This document shows positions 25,201 through 34,832 of a DNA stretch of 64,000 nucleotides, one piece after another. Position numbers and translations under genes: made by a program. The DNA lies in the NCBI GenBank assembly GCA_965223465.1, contig OZ245025.1:2542001-2606000 (forward strand), given 5' to 3'. The notes under the pieces were generated by a model that saw only the letters and a list, made by a program, of their open reading frames with translations, was not told the origin of the DNA and did not search any database. Position 1 is the first letter of the stretch, and each line of letters starts with the position of its first letter. This stretch comes from JAAELZ01 sp965223465. GTDB taxonomy: Bacteria > Pseudomonadota > Gammaproteobacteria > Arenicellales > Poriferihabitantaceae.

Positions 25201-27630
25201 TTAGCCTTTTTTTAACCTCAACGCGTTCAGGACTACCAATAAGGAACTCAAGGACATACCTATCGCCGCTAGCCAGGGTGGAACGTAACCCATGGCGGCC
25301 GCAGGGATCGCCAGCAAGTTGTAACTAACTGCCCAGATTAGGTTTTGTTTGATAATCCTATGCGTTTTGTGCGCTATATTGAGCGCTGTTTGGATGGCGC
25401 TTAGTTTGGGCGTAAGCAAGATAATGTCACTTCCCGCACTCGCTAGCGCTGCAGCACCTTCAGTCGCGATTGCACAATCGGCGCCGGCGAGGACGGCGGC
25501 ATCATTTACGCCATCTCCAACCATGCCCACTATTTTGGAATGATTATCAGCATGTTGAAATTGCTTCACGATGCTTAATTTATCGCTGGGTAGCTGCCCA
25601 GCATAGATGGTGTCAATGCCGACTTGGGCACCAATGTGTTGCGCAGCAGCCGTATGGTCACCGGTGAGCATAATGCATTGAATACCTTTCGCCTGCAGAA
25701 AGCGAATTAACTCTGCGCTTTGGGCCTTAATGCGATCGCTAAGCGCGTAAATAGCGATAATGTTGCCTTGACGAGCGAGTACGACTTGGGTGTAATCCTC
25801 GAATACGGAGCGGGTTTGGGTATCTAATGTGCAGCCCGTTTGGGTTTCAATAAACGTGGGCGTGCCTAGATAAAACGTGTCACCATCAATACGCGCGCTT
25901 AAGCCTGCCCCCGGTGTGTTTTGTACCTCAGTGGCAACTAGGGTTGATGGATATTGCTCAAAAGCTTTGGCGATGGGATGTTCTGAGTGCTGCTCAATTG
26001 CCGCACAGATCGCAAAATGATCATCTACAAAAGCTGGATCAAGCACTTGGTGATTTTTAATTTCCAGCTTGCCTTCGGTCAGGGTGCCTGTTTTATCAAA
26101 AAACATAACCTCTAATTTATCCAGCGTTTCCAGCGCGGATTTGTTGCTGATAACGATCCCCCGCCGCATCAAATGGCCGATTGCAGTGCTGATGCTGGCT
26201 GGCGTAGCGAGCGAAAGTGCGCAGGGACAAGAGACAATCAATACTGCGATGGTGGGGGTTAGCCAATCTTGCGGAGTGTGTTGATACCAATATAACCCGG
26301 TTAAAGTGGCAAGACTGATTACGGCTAAAACGAACCATCCCGCGATACGGTCTGCAAGTTGGGCGATTGCTGGTTTTGCCTGTTGTGCCTTATCCAATAG
26401 ATGTTGAATTCCGGACAATACCGTCTCGCTGCCCGTGCGGGTGATTTCAGCAGTAATTGGGCTATCGATATTCATACTACCACCGATGAGCTGATCACCC
26501 TTGGTTTTAAATTGGGGCAGGCTTTCGCCAGTCAAAATAGATTCATCCAGGCTACTTTTACCGCTCAAGACAACCGCATCCGCAGGCACGGTATCACCCG
26601 CATGAATCACCACTTGATCGCCCATGGTTAAATCCAGTGCGGGTAAGGATTGAATGCGACCATCGGCCACTAATTTTCGCGCCAGAATCGGGGCCGCCTG
26701 GCTCACAATGTCGGTGCTATCTGCAGCACGTTTACGCGCGCTGATTTCTAGATAACGAGCGCCGAGCAGCAGAAAACTAAACATACAGACCGAATCAAAG
26801 TAAATCTCCCCACGTCCGGTAATCAAGGAATAGACGCTAGCTAAAAACGCCAAGCCCATACCCAGCGCAACAGGGGTGTCCATACCAAAACGCCGATTTC
26901 GAAGATCTTTTAATGCACCATTGAAAAACGGTTTTGCGGCATAAAAAATGACGGGTAACGTTAAGATCAAACTGGCGCGTTGGATAAGCAATTTAATAAA
27001 GGTGTCCATCGTGCCATCGTCCATATACAGACTAATAGCCAATCCCATGACTTGCATCCCAAATATACCGGCTACACCCAGACGCTTTAGAATATCTTTG
27101 CGTTCTTTTTCAAGAATAAAATGGCGTTGATTTGGGTCATAGGGGTGCGCAGTGTAGCCAATGAGCTGAATCGCTTTTAATATTTCGGATAGACTGATGA
27201 CCCGTTCATCCCATTGCACATTCGCTTTTAGATTGGTGTAGTTAATCTCCACGTTTACCACACCGTTGAGTTTGCCCAGATGTTGTTGATTCAACCAAAC
27301 ACAAGCTGCGCAATTAATGCCTTCCAGGATCAGTGCTGCTTCTTGAATATGCGCATCCGTGCGGCGAACAAACGACTTTTGTACATCAGGATGATCATAA
27401 AGCTCAAGCTGGCGCAGCTGTTCTGGAATAAGCAATTCACCCGGTTGGGGCTTTTCGGTGCGATGCTTGTAGTATGACTCCAGACCTGCCTCTACAATGG
27501 CATGCGCTACCGCTGCACACCCCTGACAGCACATCGCACGCTCTCGCCCCAAAATAGGCACATGGATATCCAATGATGGATCAATATCCAGATCACAGTG
27601 ATAACACTGCTGAGCAGTAGGCGCAGGCAT
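25201..27630 (-). CDS. ccoI: copper-translocating P-type ATPase for cbb3 oxidase assembly
   Basis: CcoI/FixI (CopA2-type) exports copper needed to build cbb3 oxidase. The 809 residues begin with a Cys-rich N-terminal segment (CYHCDLDIDP and CCQGCAAVAHAIVEAGLESYY, typical of CcoI) and an HMA-like GINCAACVW site. Eight membrane spans are expected. The ion-path motif SCPCALSLATP, the phosphorylation motif DKTGTLTEG, TGES and the hinge MVGDGVNDAAVLAGAD are all present. It is divergent from ccoH, with 147 bp between them. It ends 6 bases from the phnN stop (convergent). Confidence 0.93.
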   Translation of the reverse strand: MPAPTAQQCYHCDLDIDPSLDIHVPILGRERAMCCQGCAAVAHAIVEAGLESYYKHRTEKPQPGELLIPEQLRQLELYDHPDVQKSFVRRTDAHIQEAALILEGINCAACVWLNQQHLGKLNGVVNVEINYTNLKANVQWDERVISLSEILKAIQLIGYTAHPYDPNQRHFILEKERKDILKRLGVAGIFGMQVMGLAISLYMDDGTMDTFIKLLIQRASLILTLPVIFYAAKPFFNGALKDLRNRRFGMDTPVALGMGLAFLASVYSLITGRGEIYFDSVCMFSFLLLGARYLEISARKRAADSTDIVSQAAPILARKLVADGRIQSLPALDLTMGDQVVIHAGDTVPADAVVLSGKSSLDESILTGESLPQFKTKGDQLIGGSMNIDSPITAEITRTGSETVLSGIQHLLDKAQQAKPAIAQLADRIAGWFVLAVISLATLTGLYWYQHTPQDWLTPTIAVLIVSCPCALSLATPASISTAIGHLMRRGIVISNKSALETLDKLEVMFFDKTGTLTEGKLEIKNHQVLDPAFVDDHFAICAAIEQHSEHPIAKAFEQYPSTLVATEVQNTPGAGLSARIDGDTFYLGTPTFIETQTGCTLDTQTRSVFEDYTQVVLARQGNIIAIYALSDRIKAQSAELIRFLQAKGIQCIMLTGDHTAAAQHIGAQVGIDTIYAGQLPSDKLSIVKQFQHADNHSKIVGMVGDGVNDAAVLAGADCAIATEGAAALASAGSDIILLTPKLSAIQTALNIAHKTHRIIKQNLIWAVSYNLLAIPAAAMGYVPPWLAAIGMSLSSLLVVLNALRLKKG

Positions 27631-27777
27631 AGTCGGAAAATAGGAGTAGAAACAGTACTAGTAACGATTTACATGCTACACCTATTCTCGGCAAAATTAA
27701 ATGACCCCATGGTAGAGGTAATCCATTGTGAGTATCTCTATCGTGGCTCGCACAAAGACTCCTGCTGCGATAAAATC

Positions 27778-28281
27778 ATGCGTATGGAAAACCTAAAAAA
27801 CAAGTGGTATCACCAGCCTATGGTATGGATGGTTATCGCCATTCCTTTATCAGCCGTCGTAGTTGGCGCAATTTTACTGAGTTTAGCGATTACGACCGAC
27901 GATGGCCTAGTTGAAGACGATTACTATAAAAAGGGGATTGAGATAAATCAGGTGCTGGAGCGTGACGAGTTTGCGCTGGATAATGGCATTACAGCGAATG
28001 TCAGTATTGACGGCCAGACCGGTGTGATTGCAGTGCGCCTGGATAGTCAATCAGGCTACGCGTTTCCGGATCAAATGGGGCTGAGTCTATTGCACCCCAC
28101 GCGGTCTTTTCAGGATGTGAAATTACTGCTCAGCAAAGGGCCGGATGGAGGCTACTATAGTGAGCTGCTTAATCCGCTCAAAAAGGGGCGCTGGTATTTT
28201 CGCATTAGCGAACCTAATTGGCGTTTACAAAAGATCATTTCGTGGCCCGTAGCGGGCGATTTTTTAATGCGTTCGCAATAA
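27778..28281 (+). CDS. ccoH: FixH/CcoH family protein, cbb3 oxidase assembly
   Basis: Membrane protein that stabilises cbb3 oxidase during assembly. The frame is open from 27598, but the FixH domain begins only at MRMENLKNKWYHQPMVWMV (read in parts), so I start at ATG 27778 (a second ATG is at 27784), giving 167 residues. One membrane span (about residues 18-40) is followed by the conserved DDGLVEDDYYKKGIEINQVL and a periplasmic beta domain ending in GRWYFRISEPNWRLQ. The pairing with divergent ccoI supports the assignment. Confidence 0.85.
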   Translation: MRMENLKNKWYHQPMVWMVIAIPLSAVVVGAILLSLAITTDDGLVEDDYYKKGIEINQVLERDEFALDNGITANVSIDGQTGVIAVRLDSQSGYAFPDQMGLSLLHPTRSFQDVKLLLSKGPDGGYYSELLNPLKKGRWYFRISEPNWRLQKIISWPVAGDFLMRSQ

Positions 28282-28450
28282 GTCACCAGGGTTAAAAGCA
28301 CAGGCTTCTCAACGTGTGGTTTTGGTGGGTTTAAGCAGCTAGTTTTCAGTACATTCTTAGGGGTTATTAAGCCCTAGCAATCAATAAGTTAAATCGCTGC
28401 CTAGGCGGTAAATATGGTAAAATAATGGCTTTGATTTAACGCCATTTTTT

Positions 28451-30859
28451 ATGTCTAACGACTACGATTCCGATAGTATAAAAGTCCTTAAAGGTCTCGA
28501 TGCGGTACGCAAGCGACCAGGCATGTATATCGGTGATACTGATGATGGTACTGGCCTGCATCATATGGTGTTTGAGGTGGTCGACAATTCGATCGATGAA
28601 GCGCTCGCCGGGCACTGTTCCAAGATTACGGTTCGAATTCATCCCGGTGAATCCATTACGGTGGAAGATGATGGTCGAGGGATTCCCACCGGTGTGCTCA
28701 AAGATGAGGACGGGAAATCGGCGGCTGAAGTCATAATGACGGTGCTGCATGCCGGGGGTAAATTTGATCAAAACTCTTATAAAGTTTCTGGTGGCTTGCA
28801 CGGTGTAGGTGTATCGGTAGTGAATGCTTTGTCTGATCATCTTAAACTCACCATCTATCGAGAGGGTAAAGAGCATCAGCAAATCTATCATTTAGGGGTG
28901 CCACAGGCAGATTTAAAAGTGGTCGGTGACGCGGATCGGACTGGCACCTCAGTTACGTTCAAGCCGAGTGCGGAAATTTTTAGCAATATTGAGTTCCATT
29001 TTGATATTCTGGTAAAGCGCCTGCGTGAACTCTCTTTTTTAAATTCCGGAATTCGCATAGAGCTGATCGATGAGCGTATCAGTAAGGAAGAAGTATTTGA
29101 ATATGAAGGGGGTATCAGCTCCTTCGTTGAGTATCGCAATCGACAGAAAACAGCGATTCACCCGACCATCTTTCATATGCTGGGTGAAAAAGATGATATT
29201 TCAGTTGAAGTCGCTTTTCAGTGGAATGACTCCTATCAGGAAAATGTCTCGTGTTTTACCAACAATATTCCGCAACGTGATGGCGGCACGCACTTGGCCG
29301 GTTTTCGCGCGGCGTTGACTCGTACCTTAACAAAATACGCAAGTTCCACAGGCCTTGATAAAAAAGCCAAAGTCTCGCTCACCGGCGACGATTGCCGTGA
29401 AGGGATTACTGCAGTACTGTCGGTAAAAGTACCCGACCCGAAATTTTCTTCACAGACCAAAGATAAGCTGGTTTCATCTGAAGTACGCGCACCGGTTGAG
29501 TCATTGCTGGCGGATAAATTCGGTGATTTTCTGCAGGAAAATCCTGCAGAAGCCAAAGTCATCGTACAGCGCATCGTCGAATCAGCCAGTGCGCGAGAAG
29601 CGGCACGTAAAGCCCGTGATATGACCCGGCGTAAAAGTGCGCTTGATCTGGGTGGCCTGCCCGGCAAGCTGGCAGACTGCCAGGAGAAAGACCCTAGCCT
29701 GTGTGAATTGTATCTGGTAGAGGGTGATTCTGCGGGGGGCTCAGCGAAACAGGCCAGAGACCGAAAATATCAGGCGATATTGCCGCTTAAGGGAAAAATC
29801 CTGAATGTTGAAAAAGCGCGGTTTGACAAAATGCTTTCCTCTGAAGAGGTCACGACCCTAATTACCGCACTCGGCACTGGCATCGGTAAGGATGATTTTG
29901 ATGTCGAAAAGCTGCGATATCATCGCATTATTGTGATGACCGATGCGGATGTCGATGGCTCGCATATCCGTACTTTATTGCTGACCTTTTTATTTCGGCA
30001 GATGCCAGCGTTGCTTGAGCGTGGTTATGTGTATATTGCCCAACCACCTTTGTATAAAGTCAAAGCGAAAAAACGTGAATTATATTTGAAGGATGACTCG
30101 GCCTTGCGCGAGCATTTATTAGGTATCGCGCTGGATGAAACCAGGGTTTCAGCCAATGGTGTGACGTTAACCGGCGATGAGCTAAAAACCCTGGCGAATG
30201 AATATTATGCGACCAATGCCATGTTAGAGCGCCTATCGCAATTTTATGATGCCTTGGTGCTCGAGGCCTTAGCACGTATCAGCCCGATAACCACTGAAGA
30301 CTTTGATCAGCAAAAATCATTAGAGGCGGTTGCCGCAGAGTTGGAAGCACAATTAGCTTCTGTGCCTCTAGAATTGGGCCGGTATAAAATTAGACCCGCT
30401 GAAAATGAAGAAAGCGGGCAGTTGGGTTTAGAGATTGAGCGTTATCGGCATGGTCTAACCCATTATGCGCGACTTGAACGTAGTTTTTTTGAGAGCGCAG
30501 AGTATCGTACACTGGTGGCCTATGGGGCGCGTATTGCGGTATTTGATGGGCAACCATTAACTATTTCGAAAGGAGAAAAAAGTGAGGGGGCTATTCATTT
30601 TAAAGCGGGCCTGGAATGGTTGATGACGCAGGCGAGAAAGGGTTTGTATATTCAGCGCTACAAAGGCTTGGGCGAAATGAATCCGGATCAACTATGGGAA
30701 ACCACCATGGATCCGGCATCGCGCAGGTTAATGCAAGTGAGCATAGAAGATGGCGTCGCGGCAGATGATACTTTTACCATGTTGATGGGCGACCAGGTGG
30801 AACCGCGCCGAGAGTTTATCGAGCAAAATGCATTTAACGTATCCAATTTGGATGTATAA
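28451..30859 (+). CDS. gyrB: DNA gyrase subunit B
   Basis: ATPase subunit of gyrase. The 802 residues include the GHKL ATPase domain (FEVVDNSIDEALAGHC, DDGRGIPTG, GGLHGVGVSVVNALS), the TOPRIM motifs (LYLVEGDSAGGSAKQARDR, MTDADVDGSHIRTLLLT, in parts) and the C-terminal QRYKGLGEMNPDQLWETTMDP. The long insert in the C-terminal half is typical of gammaproteobacterial GyrB and separates it from ParE. It is not next to dnaA-dnaN-recF, so this is not the origin region. Confidence 0.97.
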   Translation: MSNDYDSDSIKVLKGLDAVRKRPGMYIGDTDDGTGLHHMVFEVVDNSIDEALAGHCSKITVRIHPGESITVEDDGRGIPTGVLKDEDGKSAAEVIMTVLHAGGKFDQNSYKVSGGLHGVGVSVVNALSDHLKLTIYREGKEHQQIYHLGVPQADLKVVGDADRTGTSVTFKPSAEIFSNIEFHFDILVKRLRELSFLNSGIRIELIDERISKEEVFEYEGGISSFVEYRNRQKTAIHPTIFHMLGEKDDISVEVAFQWNDSYQENVSCFTNNIPQRDGGTHLAGFRAALTRTLTKYASSTGLDKKAKVSLTGDDCREGITAVLSVKVPDPKFSSQTKDKLVSSEVRAPVESLLADKFGDFLQENPAEAKVIVQRIVESASAREAARKARDMTRRKSALDLGGLPGKLADCQEKDPSLCELYLVEGDSAGGSAKQARDRKYQAILPLKGKILNVEKARFDKMLSSEEVTTLITALGTGIGKDDFDVEKLRYHRIIVMTDADVDGSHIRTLLLTFLFRQMPALLERGYVYIAQPPLYKVKAKKRELYLKDDSALREHLLGIALDETRVSANGVTLTGDELKTLANEYYATNAMLERLSQFYDALVLEALARISPITTEDFDQQKSLEAVAAELEAQLASVPLELGRYKIRPAENEESGQLGLEIERYRHGLTHYARLERSFFESAEYRTLVAYGARIAVFDGQPLTISKGEKSEGAIHFKAGLEWLMTQARKGLYIQRYKGLGEMNPDQLWETTMDPASRRLMQVSIEDGVAADDTFTMLMGDQVEPRREFIEQNAFNVSNLDV

Positions 30860-30928
30860 GATTGCCGAGTTTTTATTTGCTTCACACAGAAACCGTCGCT
30901 GTACAGGTTTATTAACTATTCGCGACGC

Positions 30929-31360
30929 GTGATTTCAACGACGATCCGCGCAGCAGCATTAAATGACGCCGATTCCATCAATCAATTATCAACTCATCTT
31001 GGATATGCGCGCGCTTCTCCCCAAATTGCGCGAGCGCGACTTAAGCGGTTAATCGAATCACATACCGATCGGGTATGGGTGGCGGAAAATGCGAGTAAAA
31101 TTATTGGCTGGATTCATGTTTTTACTGCCCAACGTCTTGCTTCAGAGACATTCAACGAAATCGGTGGCCTGGTGGTTGATCCAGCGATGCGGAACCAAGG
31201 TGTCGGGCGTGCTTTGCTAGAATATGCTGCATATCAATCCGCAGAACAGAATCTGGCAATCCGTGTTAGGTGTAATATCAAGCGACTTGAGGCCTGCCAG
31301 TTTTACGAAAAAATGGGTTTTAGCAAAGTGAAATCTCAGCATGTCTTTGAGGCACAATGA
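30929..31360 (+). CDS. GNAT-family N-acetyltransferase
   Basis: A 143-residue acetyltransferase starting at GTG 30929. The acetyl-CoA pocket is seen in IGGLVVDPAMRNQGVGRALLEYA (motif A, R/QxxGxG/A form), followed by ACQFYEKMGFSKVKSQHVF (motif B). The substrate cannot be told. It lies 69 bp after gyrB on the same strand. Confidence 0.87.
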   Translation: MISTTIRAAALNDADSINQLSTHLGYARASPQIARARLKRLIESHTDRVWVAENASKIIGWIHVFTAQRLASETFNEIGGLVVDPAMRNQGVGRALLEYAAYQSAEQNLAIRVRCNIKRLEACQFYEKMGFSKVKSQHVFEAQ

Positions 31361-31446
31361 GAAGCAACGGATGCATCACTGTTCAGCATGCTTGCGCTAT
31401 ACTTGTTTGATAAATTCATCATACATTTAACAAAAACAACTAAAAA

Positions 31447-31956
31447 ATGATTTTGCAGAAAGCTATATGGGCAGCCAAGCGCTTACTTTTTTACGTTTAT
31501 TTGGTTTTCTGTTTGCTGACCGTCGTAGGGGGTTTTCTAACCGCACCATTGTTCACTTACGTATTTTTTGGTGATTGGCGATTCTGGCGATATCTTGCTC
31601 CTGGCTGGAAAATGTTTTTCCACGGCTGGCGGTTTCTCATCCCGTTGCTTAAATGGGAAAATAGCGGATTTATGTTTTCTGTGCCTTTGACCAGTCCACC
31701 TAAAAGTGCCCCTGACCTGAGTATCGTTAAGATTCGCGCAGATTGGGCAGACGGCTCATCTTGCGGGAGCTGCAGCAAGTGTTGTGATCAGGTGTCTTGT
31801 CCGGTTCTGGATAAGGATAGCGGTTTATGTCTTGGGTATAACGCTTTTTTCTGGCGATATTTTAATTGTGGTCGATTTCCAAGCTATCAATCAGAGATTG
31901 ATTATTACAGCTGTCCCAAATGGCAAATGCTGGATGATTCAGTGAGCGCCAAGTAG
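31447..31956 (+). CDS. conserved-looking membrane protein with Cys-rich C-terminal domain
   Basis: A 169-residue protein with an N-terminal hydrophobic hairpin (about residues 12-40) and a soluble C-terminal part rich in Cys: CGSCSKCCDQVSCPVLD, then LCLGYNAFFWRYFNCGRFP and a final YYSCPKW. Eight or more Cys with aromatic neighbours suggest a metal or Fe-S site, somewhat like the YkgJ-type CxxCxxCC zinc/iron-binding cluster. I cannot assign a function. It is downstream of the GNAT gene on the same strand and convergent with the next operon. Confidence 0.65.
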   Translation: MILQKAIWAAKRLLFYVYLVFCLLTVVGGFLTAPLFTYVFFGDWRFWRYLAPGWKMFFHGWRFLIPLLKWENSGFMFSVPLTSPPKSAPDLSIVKIRADWADGSSCGSCSKCCDQVSCPVLDKDSGLCLGYNAFFWRYFNCGRFPSYQSEIDYYSCPKWQMLDDSVSAK

Positions 31957-32017
31957 CCGTAAAACCTTACCATATTGCGAGGCTGAGCGTGCGTAATATC
32001 CAGCACTTAGCGTGATG

Positions 32018-33040
32018 CTAATGCGCTACCTTTAGCTTGATTTTCCGATGTAGCATTTTTTGCAAATCTGGGAGCGCTTGACGTCGGACAAGATTTAATG
32101 CCTTGATTTTAAGTAGTTTCTTGATAAGTGCCAGCCCCGCCTCGGTATTTGCTGCAGGACCGGTGATCAGATCGGGTCGTAAATCAAACGCTTGTTCAAT
32201 ACCCAACGCCGCATACGGGTCAAACGCGCTTAAGACCGTTAGAGAAATTTTATTTTCCAATAACTTCATCGCGACCGAACCGTTATAGGGTTCCAGCGGT
32301 GACGCGCCTAGTTCTGCCAGCAGAATATCTGCGTCGGTAGAAGAGATTTGTGACAGCAAATTACTCATGAGTTTTTTAAATTTGTTAGGTGGACATACCG
32401 TTGAAGGCAGGCCGGTATCAACAAAGTCAAAAATATAATCCGCACCCGCGTCCGCGTAACTCAATATATCTCTGTAACGACCTGCTCCCGTGAATTTGGC
32501 CGCAGCCACTTTTAATCCCATGCGCTTTAGCTCATGGATGATGATACGGCCGGACGTGGTTTTGCCTGCCGACATCGAAGTGCCGATGACCATAATGACG
32601 GGCATATCCAGTTCCTTTTTAGCTGAAGCCGGCACGAAATCCTGCATGTTGATTTTGCGGTCATTGCGTATCACATGACCTAGGTAATTGAGTGCCATGA
32701 GGGTGGGGACGAGATGCGATTGAGAGGTCATTTTCCCAAACAGGCCGCCTGAGGTGAGTGCGTGCAATTTACCATCTTCGCCAATCGCCTCCCAGCTGCC
32801 CACGGCATCTACGGTTGCCGCACGTTTACCCAGTGCACCCACGACAATATCTCCTTCTAGCACCGGTGCCATGCGGCCTGAGCACAACTCAATTCGGTAT
32901 AATGGGGTAGCGCGACCATGAACTTCACATGCGACATAGTCACCTGTAGCCCATTGTTTTTGGCCTATGGGTGCAAATTCCATAGGGTTATCTAGTAAGT
33001 CCGAAATGCGTGTGACGGAGCTATAAAATGGTTTCAACAT
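32018..33040 (-). CDS. P-loop protein, DUF1611/DgcN-like
   Basis: A 340-residue protein starting at ATG 33040, supported by AAGGAGGT 7 bases before it. The N-terminal 130 residues are a separate domain (ending near GHVIRNDRKINMQDF). The C-terminal part is a P-loop domain with Walker A GTSMSAGKTTSGR, KFTGAGRYRDILSYADAGADYIFDFVD in parts, and LLAELGASPLEPYNG. It looks like the dethiobiotin-synthetase-like ATPases and loosely like DUF1611, where a D-glutamate N-acetyltransferase is known. The start is 10 bases after the M20 peptidase stop, so a joint role in amino-acid or peptide metabolism is likely. Confidence 0.6.
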   Translation of the reverse strand: MLKPFYSSVTRISDLLDNPMEFAPIGQKQWATGDYVACEVHGRATPLYRIELCSGRMAPVLEGDIVVGALGKRAATVDAVGSWEAIGEDGKLHALTSGGLFGKMTSQSHLVPTLMALNYLGHVIRNDRKINMQDFVPASAKKELDMPVIMVIGTSMSAGKTTSGRIIIHELKRMGLKVAAAKFTGAGRYRDILSYADAGADYIFDFVDTGLPSTVCPPNKFKKLMSNLLSQISSTDADILLAELGASPLEPYNGSVAMKLLENKISLTVLSAFDPYAALGIEQAFDLRPDLITGPAANTEAGLALIKKLLKIKALNLVRRQALPDLQKMLHRKIKLKVAH

Positions 33041-33050
33041 TGTTACCTCC

Positions 33051-34220
33051 TTAACTTTGTTCATTTGTGGTTGGGGGTGCGAGCAGCAACAGAGCTAAAA
33101 GCGCGGTTCGCTCGAGGGTTTTGTCAATATCAATATGTTCATGTGCAGCGTGCGCTCCGTCGCCTACTGCGCCCAGCCCATCCAGGGTCGCGGTAAACTG
33201 ACTGGTGGTATTTCCGTCCGAGCCCCCGCCAGCTTGCGCTTCTTCAAGTTCAAGCCCCATACTGGCGGCTAATTGTTGGGCCTGGTACCAGAGCGCCCGA
33301 TTGCGTTCCGTAGGTTCCAGCGCTGGTCGACCGATTCGGCCACTGATCTCAAGCGCCGTACCAGGCACATCCGCTTGTAGCGACAAAATTGCTTGCTCGA
33401 CCCTTTCTGCGTCAGCCTGGGTGCGTGTACGCACGTCGACGATAGCCTCACTGTGCGGTGCAACCACGTTTGGCCTCAAACCTCCATCGATGGTGCCAAC
33501 GTTGACACTTACCCCGTTCTCCAGATCATTCAGGGAGAACAGCTTTTGGATGACGTGTGATAGTTCCAATATGGCGCTGGCACCGGCTTCTGGATCCAAC
33601 CCGGCGTGCGCGGCTTTACCCACAACGGTTACCGTAAAACGACCTACTGATTTTCGCGTGGTTTTAATTTTTCCACTCGGGCCAAGCGAGGGTTCGAGCA
33701 CAAACACACGCTTTACACATTTCGCCAATCGGCGTATGTGTCGACTTGACTCGTGGCTGCCGATTTCTTCATCAGAGTTTAGAAATACCACGGGCATCAA
33801 TTCGGTCTCAAGCCCTAAAGTTTGCAGGGTTTTCAACGCGAACATAGCCTGCATAATGCCTGCTTTCATATCGTACGTACCGGGGCCGTGTACAATATTG
33901 CCATCGATTTGAAAAGGCATTTTTTCTAAGGTGCCTACCGGCCATACGGTATCGTAGTGACCTACAATCATTTGTGCCTTATTACCGGTTTTAATACGAG
34001 GACGCGCGTATAAGCTACCACCACTGGTGTTACCTGGGATATGTATGGTTAAATAACCAAGCTGCATAAAAGCCTCGGAAATTACCTCCCGTAGCGGTAT
34101 CTGGGTTTCCGGTGCAGTAGAGGGTGATTCGATGCGGGTTAAGGTCTCCAGAAAGCGCAGCGCCTCGTCTTTATATTGCCTTACCTGGCTTAAAATGATG
34201 CTTGCAGGAGGGGCGTCCAT
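33051..34220 (-). CDS. M20-family zinc metallopeptidase (carboxypeptidase G2-like)
   Basis: Hydrolyses an amide bond of a C-terminal amino acid, often glutamate, in N-acyl or peptide substrates. The 389 residues show the M20 metal ligands: His in VGHYDTVWPVG, Asp in GPGTYDMKAGI, the catalytic and metal Glu pair in FLNSDEEIGSHESS, Glu in VLEPSLGPSG, and a His in the final DGAHAAHEHID. A dimerisation lid domain lies between (HAGLDPEAGASAILEL). No signal peptide is seen. It is the middle gene of flavin reductase, M20, P-loop, with gaps of 9 and 10 bases. Confidence 0.88.
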   Translation of the reverse strand: MDAPPASIILSQVRQYKDEALRFLETLTRIESPSTAPETQIPLREVISEAFMQLGYLTIHIPGNTSGGSLYARPRIKTGNKAQMIVGHYDTVWPVGTLEKMPFQIDGNIVHGPGTYDMKAGIMQAMFALKTLQTLGLETELMPVVFLNSDEEIGSHESSRHIRRLAKCVKRVFVLEPSLGPSGKIKTTRKSVGRFTVTVVGKAAHAGLDPEAGASAILELSHVIQKLFSLNDLENGVSVNVGTIDGGLRPNVVAPHSEAIVDVRTRTQADAERVEQAILSLQADVPGTALEISGRIGRPALEPTERNRALWYQAQQLAASMGLELEEAQAGGGSDGNTTSQFTATLDGLGAVGDGAHAAHEHIDIDKTLERTALLALLLLAPPTTNEQS

Positions 34221-34229
34221 AAGTGTGGC

Positions 34230-34832
34230 TTATTTTTTCATGCCTTTCGGAAACGGAAAGGCCAATGATTGTTTGATTTCAGCAAACCTACCCGGGTGAA
34301 GGTAGCTGAGCAAAGGTCGATTGAAAATAACTTCTTGGTCGTCTTGCTCGGCTGAACGAAGCGCGGCTTCATCAACGTGCGTGGTGACAATTTTACCGAT
34401 AATCAGGCTATTGACCCCAAAATCATCAATGATCCGATCAAGCTTACACTCAAAATAAAGATAGCTATCCGCCACCAGGACACCATCCACTTGCTCGGCT
34501 GGAAACGTTTCAATCAGGTCTAGCGCATGTTTATGGCCATCTTCACAGCGCGGTGAGGCAGTTAATGATGCTTGCATCCATTGAGAAGGATTGGGATAAC
34601 TTACGGTGAACTCCCCTTGTCTTTTTATGTTGTGATAGGTACCGTGTCTGGGGGTGCAAACGAAGCCGAAATGGTTTTCCCAACTGACGGGCATGGCCAT
34701 ATGTTTAGGGGCCAGATCATAATCTTCATCTGCTTCTTTGGTGCCGACAATCACCAGTGGAAAAACCATGAAGACGCGATCCCAGATATGGCTATTGGAG
34801 GAAAATGAGCTAAGATTTGACGGTTTTTGCAT
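34230..34832 (-). CDS. flavin reductase family protein
   Basis: A 200-residue FMN-binding split-barrel protein of the flavin-reductase-like (DIM6/NTAB) family. Evidence is the N-terminal FPLVIVGTKEADEDYDLAP, SWENHFGFVCTPRHGTYHNI, the QGEFTVSYPNPSQ block and the C-terminal YLHPGRFAEI. Such proteins supply reduced flavin or act as oxidoreductases of unknown substrate. It is the first gene of the three-gene leftward operon and is preceded by the inverted repeat at 34856-34869. Confidence 0.82.
   Translation of the reverse strand: MQKPSNLSSFSSNSHIWDRVFMVFPLVIVGTKEADEDYDLAPKHMAMPVSWENHFGFVCTPRHGTYHNIKRQGEFTVSYPNPSQWMQASLTASPRCEDGHKHALDLIETFPAEQVDGVLVADSYLYFECKLDRIIDDFGVNSLIIGKIVTTHVDEAALRSAEQDDQEVIFNRPLLSYLHPGRFAEIKQSLAFPFPKGMKK

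Noticed and set aside
28282..28450. Chromosome origin near gyrB
   Set aside because: No dnaA, dnaN or recF beside gyrB and no DnaA-box cluster seen.
29236..29667. 143-codon leftward frame inside gyrB
   Set aside because: Shadow of gyrB on the other strand; composition follows the gyrB codons.
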